NCBI GenBank assembly: GCA_000349905.1 | Contig: KB722765.1 | Coordinates: 62,001-126,000 of the forward strand | Direction: 5' to 3' | Origin: Volvariella volvacea V23 | Lineage: Eukaryota; Basidiomycota; Agaricomycetes; Agaricales; Pluteaceae | Length of the DNA stretch: 64,000 nucleotides | Shown: positions 56,459 to 64,000 of the stretch, piece after piece | Layout: every line of letters starts with the position of its first letter | Position numbering within the stretch: the first letter of the stretch is position 1 | Translations under genes and position numbers: made by a program | The notes under the pieces: model-generated | What the model saw: only the letters and a program-made list of their open reading frames with translations | What the model was told of the DNA's origin: nothing | Databases searched by the model: none

Positions 56459-58768
56459 ATGGCTTCGAGAAATGGGACAGCTCGTGCGAGCGCACAGTCC
56501 CCCACTTCGAATGGGACGGCAGAGCACCTTGATGCCACTGTGGCGACTTCTATTCCTCCTGTGCACGAAAACCGCACGCTCGTCCTCTGCTTTGACGGGA
56601 CAGGCGACCAGTGAGTCCGCCAGCTGGCCACCGAAGGCTCGACTGACGGTTTGCAGGTTCGATGCAGATGTAAGTCCATCCACGTCTCGCCTCCCGGCGT
56701 GCTGAAGATCACCCAAGAACTCGAACATCGTCGAGTTCTTCTCGGCGCTCAAAAAGGACGACAGGACGGAGCAGATGGTGTACTACCAAGTGAGCCGCGT
56801 TCCGTCCGGGGTGCTTCTGGACATGCCCACATCGTGACTTTGACAGGCGGGCATCGGGACGTGGACGTCTCCGCAAATTGCCACTCCCATGGCAGCTTCG
56901 ATATCCAAGGTACGGCACACGCGCCGCTCATCCGGTTGTGGTCACGAAGCGTCCGTCTGCAGTCCCTGGACGAAGCCATCGCCTGGAACCTCGACGCACA
57001 CGTCATGGGTGACTCGCCTGTCCTTTTGTGCGATCTGCTGATTGACTGGCTGCGACAGATGGGTACGAGTTTTTGATGCAGAACTGTGCGTGGCTTTCTT
57101 GCGAGTCGGGCTGTCGACTTATGTTCCCCAGATATCGCCGGGGATCGGATTTGCCTCTTCGGTGAGCTTCTCTCCATTCGCGGCTCGTAGCATCTCCAAC
57201 CTTCGTTCAGGCTTCTCTCGTGGCGCATACACCGCCAGCAGGCAAGTTCGTTGCTCTGTCCTTTGTATCCCGGATCGCTGAGATTTGGGTGCCCAGTCTC
57301 GCAGGAATGATCCACAAGGTGGGTCTGTTGCCTGCATGCAACCACCAGCAGGTCCCTTTTGCGTACAAGATGTACACGCGCACGGACGAAACGGGATGGG
57401 AACAGTCCAATCTGTTCAAGAAGACGTTCTCTGTTGATGTTGACATCGAGTTTGTTGGACTATGGCAAGTCTAATTGACCCGCTTCTGTTCCCATTGGAC
57501 CTGATGGCCTTTACCAACAGGGACACCGTCAACTCTGTGGGCCTCATCCCCCGCCGTCTCCCGTTCACCACGTCCAACACCATCGTCAAGACCTTCCGCC
57601 ATGCTCTCGCCCTCGACGAGCGCCGTGCGAAATTCAAGCCCAAACACTGGAGACACCGCAAGCCCAAGGAGGCGATGATGAGCATCACGGATCAGCACAT
57701 CGAGCAGCTCAAGAAGGACAAGGAGAAGAAGCGGAACCAGAAGGATAAGGACCACCACCCGCATCGGCAGAATACGCTCAAGGCGATGGAGATGAGGTAT
57801 AGGAGGGATCCGACCGAGCCGACTGATGTCAAGGAGGTGCGGTCCTCCTGTTTTCGTGGGGCATACAGGGATCGCTCATGCACATGACAGGTTTGGTTCG
57901 CTGGATGCCACTGCGGTACGTACAGCACTCCCCCGGTCACCCTGTCCTGACGCCCGTCCTCAATCGCCAGACGTCGGCGGTGGTTCCGGTACGTACCTCC
58001 GTTGCCACACTGCATTCCCCCGCCCACTCCTCGCGCACAACAGTCCCGAACCGCACCAAAAACAACCTGGCGCGGATCCCGCTCCGGTGGATGATCCGCG
58101 AATGCTTCCGCACCGCGACGGGGATCATGTTCGACCCCGACTCGCTCCGCAAGCTCGGCCTCAGCCCGGACTCGCTCTACCCCGTCGTCCTCGAGCGGCC
58201 GGCCGCGCTCCCCGTCAGACCCCACCAATACCTCGTCACCATCGACGAGGCAAAGAAGACTCTTGCAGAGGAGGAAGCGCTGGCTAAAGCCGAGCGCGAG
58301 CGGCCAAACTACAGCTCGGGCGACAGCAGCAGCGCACTCGCACCCGTCAACCCGTTCCAGACGGAAGAAGAGTGCGACCTGCTCGACGCGCTGTCGCCCA
58401 TCTACGACCAGCTCTCGCTCAACCGGTTCTGGTGGATCCTGGAGATCATCCCGATGCGGGTGAAGGAGCAGAACGAGGTCGCGCTCGGGTGGAGGGACCG
58501 GTATTTCTGGTGGGTCCCGAGGCCGAGGCTGCCTCGTTGGCTGGGCGGGCGTGGGCGTGGTGCGGAAGAGTATCATGAGCATGAGGATGCGTCGAAGCCG
58601 AGGTTCGAGGTCAACTGGGGGAGGGCGAGGAAGATCCCGAAGAAGAAGAAGGATGGGGTGTATATACATAGGACGGTGGACACGAGGATGAAGGCGAGTT
58701 ATAGGGATGAACGAAAGTACGTCCCGAGGGCGGAGTTTAAGGGCAAGCATGTCATCTGGGTGGATTGA
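56459..58768 (+). CDS. DUF2235 (Tle1-like) alpha/beta hydrolase
   Basis: Predicted serine hydrolase with the DUF2235 domain, related to the catalytic domain of bacterial Tle1 phospholipases; substrate in fungi unknown. Thirteen exons: 56459-56610, 56657-56669, 56718-56789, 56847-56909, 56963-57008, 57059-57085, 57132-57161, 57211-57241, 57297-57464, 57521-57836, 57891-57915, 57971-57988 and 58044-58768, giving 561 residues. Motifs appear only after splicing: LVLCFDGTGDQFDAD (41-55), GIGTWTSPQIA, EAIAWNLDAHV, GDRICLFGFSRGAYTA with nucleophile Ser137, DTVNSVGLIPR, and WFAGCHCDVGGGS (308-320), which carries the conserved His/Asp. Exons 2, 6, 7, 11 and 12 are 13-30 nt. The introns after exons 8 and 9 are GC-AG (GCAAGT). 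The C-terminal 240 residues are basic and family-specific. Confidence 0.92.
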
Positions 58769-59107
58769 GTGCGTGCGCGTGTGTTCCAGCTTTGGATGTA
58801 TAGCACCTTTAGCTCAACTCTTGTCTATTCATTCGAGTACCAATCTACGATGCTAAATGCAACGCAACCCATGGACCCGTGACTTGGCTGTTCCTGCCAC
58901 CGACCATATCCTGTCCCAATTGCGAGGCGCAATCACATTTCTCTGGTTCTTCGTTCACACCTACATTTTTTTGTGGCGCCAACGGAAAGTGACGACTGCC
59001 AATGGTTGGCTACTTGTAGGCTAGGAACCAGGCATATTCCTCCAACTTGGATATATTATGTAATCATTTGGCCGAGTGGCACAACGACTTGGATTATTAC
59101 CTCCACC
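58769..59107. other. Intergenic stretch between two plus-strand genes
   Basis: 3' region of the hydrolase gene and upstream region of the kinase-like gene. No TATA box is obvious; nothing else seen. Confidence 0.45.
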
Positions 59108-61168
59108 ATGGCCTCTTGGACCCGCAACCAGGCATTCACGGTTGCTCTCAATATCTTTTTCCTTAATGACGCAAACTCCCAGCATCAAGTTGTAGCATTA
59201 ACAGATCTACCCAAGCTGGATGTAGAGGATTACATGCGCATTCAAGATCTTTGCCTTCCAGTCGACCGGCTAGTGGCAAAGAAATTCAAGTTCAAGGTTG
59301 ACACCGAGAATTTGGATTTCTTCAAGGTGTGTCGTAATTTCCTTGCTTATATCTGCTATAAGGCTGAACGCCGCTCAGCCCAAGCAAGCCATTACTCTTG
59401 ACGATGCCAAAGAATGGGCTATGGCACACATGCACACAGACCTTACAACCGTTACGCGGAGACTGCAACCCGCTATGAAGCTCTGCCATGCTCTCGATCT
59501 GTCGACTATTGGCGATGACTATGTCGACTTGATCGTCTGTGGCGAGGCTCGAGACGACAGTGGGACTGACGAAGAGGCAGACACTGTAACAGACTTGCCC
59601 ATGTTCGCGGGCTATAAAAGTGCGTTTCATCTAATCTCGCGATTAAGGCTCTTAACAGCCAAATAGGATACATTACACTCCTCAATAATGTCAAGAATTT
59701 GACACCATCCAGAGTATCCAAAGGGCGTATACCGCTGCAGAGGAGCATCAGTACCGTCATCTATGATGGGTCTTTTGTGTTGGGTATGGATGGAACACCT
59801 GCCATCGAGACAATGGCGCAACCTATTGAGGTTTTCTACCCCCCTTTTGGACAAGTGGCGAGAATGTTGGAGGACGCCGAGTTCAAGCCCGATGTGGATG
59901 CTCTGAATCTAGTCGCCCAGTTGATGTCAGAAGCCGGCAAGATTTCGACGGACCAGGACCACGGGGCGAGATTGCGCGCTCGACTCACCCGGCTCCTTGG
60001 CACGTACATTGGGCAAGTCCAGATATCGACCCATTCCAGCGCTGATGGCCTGGCTTTCACAACCCGTGATGGAGCCCTCGTCCCGCTCCTCGTGGTCGAG
60101 CTCAAACGGGCATTGGGCGAGGGTGGTTGTGACCCTCTTGTCCAAGCGGAATATTCTGTCCTTCAGAGGTGGCATGAAAATCAGGTGAGTGCCATTGATA
60201 TACGGATTGCCATGCATTTCTCATTTCTCCGCCAGCTGAAATCTCTGCGAGAGAAATGTGCTTGCCCTACCTTCGTCATTGCTGGAGGAGGCCACAATCT
60301 TGCACTTCTTGGCGTTGTTTGGGCGGACAGATTTATCGTACAACGCTTGACAGACATTGTCTCTGTCGCGCAGGCATCGGCATCCACAGACAAGCAAATC
60401 TATAAGCTTGCGCGCCTTTTCGCCGTCATTCGCAAAGCCGTTCGAGAATTGCGCGAATACTACATAACCATCAGTGCAAAGCGTATTCCTTCCCTGCAGC
60501 CGGACACCCCACACCCCCGGTTCTTCCCATACACCACCAAGTTTCGATGCAGAGAACGAAAGGAAATTATAGAATTCGAGTATAAGCGCCCCATCGATGA
60601 CGACGACTCTCGGAATCTCATCTTTTATGTCGAGACTGTCGAACAACCCGCCCGCCCGATGATAGTCAAGTTCTCGGACCGCTACGGCGACGAAGCTCAC
60701 CAACATCTTGCTGTCGACGGTCGCGCACCAAAGCTTTTTTATTGTGGCCTGCTCGATGGGGACACGGATGTCTTGACCTGTCCGGCTGCTAGGGGGACAT
60801 TTCGCATGGGCGTCGGAGGTCTCTACGAAGGTCCCCTCCACATGATCGTGATGGAATACCTTGATGGGCAGAGCGCACAAGAGATGTCCCACGATAAGTG
60901 GCCCGAAGGTGCATATGAGAACATATTGGCAGCAATTGAGCATCTACATGATGGTGGCTTCGTCTTTGGGGATCTGCGACCGCCAAATGTGGTGTTTGCC
61001 CCAGATGGGACTGCAAAGCTCATCGATTTTGATTGGAGTGGGAAGGAGGGTGAGGTGTTTTACCCATCTGGATTGTCAGAATGCATAGATTGGGCTGAAG
61101 GGGTTAGGTCATTCCATAGAATCGAGAAGAAACATGATCTGGACATGCTCGACAAACACTTCAAATAG
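59108..61168 (+). CDS. Predicted REase-fold nuclease plus protein kinase (Crinkler/RHS-like)
   Basis: Exons: 59108-59328, 59363-59619, 59667-60184 and 60236-61168, giving 642 residues. The start is the Met in CCACCATGG. Residues 1 to about 95 (LNIFFLNDAN..., TENLDFFKVLNAAQP) loosely resemble a Crinkler-type header. At about 265-325, DGLAFTTRDGALVPLLVVEL then KR fits the PD-(D/E)xK pattern (Asp286, Glu304, Lys306). GGGHNLALLG follows. The C-terminal third is a divergent protein kinase: MIVKF (ATP Lys), IVMEYL hinge, GDLRPPNVVF (Asp578) and LIDFDWSG in place of DFG. Nuclease-kinase fusions of this type are known in basidiomycetes as CR-type effector-like proteins. Whether this one is secreted or nuclear is unknown; no signal peptide is seen. 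The 51-nt third intron is in frame and could be retained. Confidence 0.75.
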
Positions 61169-62977
61169 TAGGCTTATAGCATATAAACTTTTAGTACATT
61201 GGGAGATACCTTGTAAACTAGAGCACATAAGTACCATAGTGAAGCAAAGCAAGCAGCCTTGTGCTGATAATTGTGTTCTGTCCATAGCTAATTGGAATTG
61301 GGAACCTGTCATTATGCCTAATGCTTGCTCAAGCTGGATAAAGAACAATGACTTGATACAACAGGCAAGCTCTGCTATTTTCTTGTTGAGGAAAAAGCAA
61401 ATACTCAGATTCTATTCCCAAGTGAAGAATAGTAAGTAAAGGTGTGAGTGAAGAAGAGGCTAGCTTGTATGCTTACCTATTCCCAAGCGAAGAATCTTTA
61501 AAGCTGGGGAATAGGTGGCAAGAGCAGTACGGTATATATACTACTCGAAGATAAATAAAGATAAATAAAGGGATATAATCTCTTGGGTGGAGAGAAGTGG
61601 AGGGTAAGAATGAAAGTAAGAAAGTGGGAGTCCTGAGTGAAGAGTGTAGCGCACAGACCAGGGGGCGCATAAGCTGGGTCGGCATGTATGTGTAAGCCCA
61701 TGTCATGTGCAGTCAATGTGGGAATNNNNNNNNNNNNNNNNNNNNNNNNNNNNNNNNNNNNNNNNNNNNNNNNNNNNNNNNNNNNNNNNNNNNNNNNNNN
61801 NNNNNNNNNNNNNNNNNNNNNNNNNGGGACGGAGTCATATGAGATCATAACTGGTCGTCTGACTTGACACATGTTCATCTAGAACAAGATTGGGTCATCG
61901 GACTCAATACAAAACAAAGGGCATATCATAAATGGGAAGGTAGAGACGGGTAGAGTGGGTATAGGGTACAGGTAAGCGGATGTATGTAGGTAATGGTGAT
62001 GTGTACGAGGGAGAATGGAGTAATACGTATTATGTATTGAAGATATAATGGAAGGGGAGTAATGGAAAAGGGAAAGGAAAAGGAAAATAAAATGATGAAG
62101 ATGCTTGGTGGGTGTCAATATGAATGTAAATGCTGGGTGAGCATTTGGTTGGTGTAATGAAGACGCTTGATGGGCATCTGAGTGATGGGCGTTTATGTCG
62201 AGGGCTCTTACGAGCCCTGACATTTCTGCATAAGCAACTCAGAGTGCCAGATAGGATGAATTCTTTTGTACTGGGTGCTACCATCATCATATTTCTCTGG
62301 CACATCTTTGCTGGCACAATCTTTATCTAACATTACAAAAAATGTTACTGGAATAAGGTATTGTTTGAGGTAATAAACTTGGTGTGTGCTTCAGCCAATG
62401 CATATGATCACCACCCTTTCGCACCGACTCCGACCCCTAACCTGAACATTTTGCACACCAAATCACACAGTTCTTTCATGTGATTTAACGTGCAAAATGC
62501 TGGACGGGGGATGGGGCTTGAAACCAAGTCCGATCCTCGAGCTTTCGGGCTCCTCCTTGGTGGCGACGACCTCTTGCTTTGATGCACTGACCATGTGTTA
62601 AACGAGGAGATTCTCTTTTGCTTCATACAGGTCCTAGCTGGGCTTTGATATCAATTTGTGATGATTGCAAGACTCGGGCATAGAGGGGGAGATAGGAACT
62701 CGGGCAATGGTAGATTGAAAGCTTCAAGATGCAAGGCGCTGCTATTTAACCACTGTGAGAGCAGCTACAAGTTGTGACAGGCCTTCTCGCCTTGAAAGCC
62801 TATCGGAAATCCGTTTCTGACGCCCAGCGAAGAAGCAGTGTGGTCACGATTTTGAAAAGTTTACGCGCACCCAGATGCTACATGTTCAATTCCTAGAGAG
62901 AGAGGCTGAGTGAAGTTTGAGATATACCCAACAGTCGTGGCGAGTCAAGCTAGTAACGTACGCAGCAGCTTCTATTA
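61169..62977. other. Intergenic stretch with an assembly gap
   Basis: No gene is recognised. GATAAATAAA is repeated near 61547-61570. AG-rich runs fill 62040-62100. The gap interrupts at 61726-61825. On the minus strand, pyrimidine-rich frames are open but clearly low complexity. Confidence 0.35.
61726..61825. other. Assembly gap (100 N)
   Basis: Exactly 100 undetermined bases, the conventional length for a scaffold gap of unknown size. True distance and content are unknown, so linkage across it depends on scaffolding. Confidence 0.98.
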
Positions 62978-63871
62978 CTAAATCTCCTCCGAGCGATACC
63001 GACTTGGTCTCAACCCATACTCGTTATTCGAATAGATATTCAAGTATGTATATGCATCCGTCTTGAACCCAATTGAAACCGGCCCACAAACCCATTTCTT
63101 CAAATCATCCTTAACCCGCCTCACATCCTCTAAATCCAAGTAATCTCTCACATAGACGCATATCACATGTTTCCGCTCCTCCAAACAACCGACCTGGCTG
63201 GTCGACACCTTGGCCTGTCCGAGCTTCCTCCTCAAACAGACATACCGAACCACCTTGCCCCACACGTCATCAACCCGATTAGACTCGGTCATGATCATCC
63301 ATTTGCCAACGAGGACGTTGTTGGCCCGTGCAATTTCGTCTATCGCTTGCACCGTCACATACTCCTTTCCCTTCTCGATGAGCGCCTGGAAATTCCTCTG
63401 CAGTCCCTCTACGTCCTTGCCCTGTGTCTCTCCGCCTTCGTATTCAGTCAACCTCTTCAGATCTTGGTCTGAATACCGGTCTATGGCGATCCAGGCACAG
63501 TATGTGCTAGGTGTCCTGCTAGGAGGCCAGCGATCCAGGAATCTGCTTATCCTGTCTTCGGTACTGGTTTCCATGCGCCAGTGGGTGAGTATCCAATCTC
63601 CATCTGAGCCATGATACAGTGGCCTAGTCGGAGGGTCGACCCATTGTGGTTGTGTATCTCTATCTCCGTGTGACGGCGTTGGCATTGACTGCGATCCTTG
63701 GGCAGCAGGCAAGTCGCGTTGACGTCGATGAGGAGGAATGTATTGTCCAGGAGGCATTAGTGGCTTAGATCCCTGAGCACTTGTTCTTACTGGCAGGCAG
63801 TGAGTGTGAGAAACCTCATGATAGGGAGGGACTTTAGCTGACATCACGTGCTGGCGCTTTGCCACTGACAC
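62978..63871 (-). CDS. DUF1917 / BLES03 (C11orf68)-like protein
   Basis: Single-exon gene of 297 residues. It resembles the DUF1917 (UPF0696, BLES03) family, whose known structure has an eIF4E-like fold; cellular role unknown. Supporting blocks are GKWMIMTESNRVDDVWGKVV, in the place of the family's 'KW...vd..W..i', then KVSTSQ, HVICVYVRDYLDLEDVRRVK and the C-terminal IGFKTDAYTYLNIYSNN followed by YGLRPSRY. The N-terminal 90 residues are Pro/Gln/Ser-rich and probably disordered. The first Met (63871) is taken as start; Met10 is possible. The window ends 129 bp upstream, so an extra 5' exon outside cannot be excluded. It lies beyond the assembly gap. Confidence 0.8.
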   Translation of the reverse strand: MSVAKRQHVMSAKVPPYHEVSHTHCLPVRTSAQGSKPLMPPGQYIPPHRRQRDLPAAQGSQSMPTPSHGDRDTQPQWVDPPTRPLYHGSDGDWILTHWRMETSTEDRISRFLDRWPPSRTPSTYCAWIAIDRYSDQDLKRLTEYEGGETQGKDVEGLQRNFQALIEKGKEYVTVQAIDEIARANNVLVGKWMIMTESNRVDDVWGKVVRYVCLRRKLGQAKVSTSQVGCLEERKHVICVYVRDYLDLEDVRRVKDDLKKWVCGPVSIGFKTDAYTYLNIYSNNEYGLRPSRYRSEEI

Positions 63872-64000
63872 TAATTGAACATCAATTGGAGGTGTACACG
63901 CAGTGTGACGCTCAGAACATGCTGCTTGACCATAATCAGCTAGATTGGATAGCAGCAGAGTTCTGTTGCCGTAGAAATGAATGGTTGGAATCGTTTCATC

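Noticed and set aside
57692..58750. Long minus-strand open frame (352 codons) over the DUF2235 gene
   Set aside because: Antisense shadow in GC-rich DNA; the plus strand carries family motifs and conserved splice sites.
60221..60943. Minus-strand open frame (240 codons) over the kinase-like gene
   Set aside because: Opposite strand of the kinase exon; no motif, and the plus strand has HRD- and DFG-equivalent motifs.
62500..62600. tRNA-like string (GGCTTGAAACCAAGTCCGATCC)
   Set aside because: I could not fold a cloverleaf with acceptor and anticodon stems around it. Elsewhere I noted only loose T-loop-like strings and no convincing tRNA.
1..64000. CRISPR array, bacterial operon or prophage features
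   Set aside because: Split genes with spliceosomal introns show eukaryotic nuclear DNA; no regularly spaced short repeats were seen.

Overview
The window looks like nuclear DNA of a filamentous basidiomycete. Genes are split by many short introns (about 47-70 nt), there is a fungal cytochrome c, and there is a GPI-anchored protein of the basidiomycete 'macrofage activating glycoprotein' type. Expanded secreted M43 metalloproteases, DUF6914-like proteins and a nuclease-kinase protein recall Agaricomycetes such as the Rhizoctonia/Ceratobasidium group; that placement is inference from gene content only. A 100-N gap at 61726-61825 marks a draft assembly. All exon models were built by hand from splice sites, reading frame and comparison between copies.

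Layout. 1-8 kb: cytochrome c (-), a short-chain dehydrogenase (-) and about 4 kb without recognised genes. 8.2-15.2 kb: a roughly 2,000-residue low-complexity regulator (+) with an areA-GATA-like (DUF1752) N-terminus and a DUF3295-like C-terminus. 17-48 kb: a dynamic accessory region built from three secreted or small-protein families. These are M43 pappalysin-type metalloproteases (five intact, two broken), SnoaL/NTF2-like secreted proteins (three, one truncated) and DUF6914-like proteins (two). A phosphotransferase-like gene and the GPI-anchored glycoprotein gene lie among them. 48-56.4 kb: a DUF1275 membrane protein (-) sits between the arms of a diverged inverted repeat of about 1.3 kb per arm. 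56.4-61.2 kb: a 13-exon DUF2235 hydrolase (+) and a predicted nuclease plus protein-kinase protein (+). 62.9-63.9 kb: a DUF1917/BLES03-like protein (-).

The most notable structure is the 17-48 kb block. Gene order is mirrored about its centre: SnoaL(+), DUF6914(-), M43(-), M43 array(-), then M43(+), M43(+), DUF6914(+), SnoaL(-). A third convergent SnoaL(+)/M43(-) pair follows. In every case SnoaL is convergent with an M43 gene, directly or through DUF6914. Part of the left side has also been amplified as a tandem array of units of about 3 kb, each carrying one M43 gene plus its upstream flank. This suggests a recurring secreted module (metalloprotease, a SnoaL-fold partner and sometimes DUF6914) that duplicates and decays; a shared function is inferred from linkage only.
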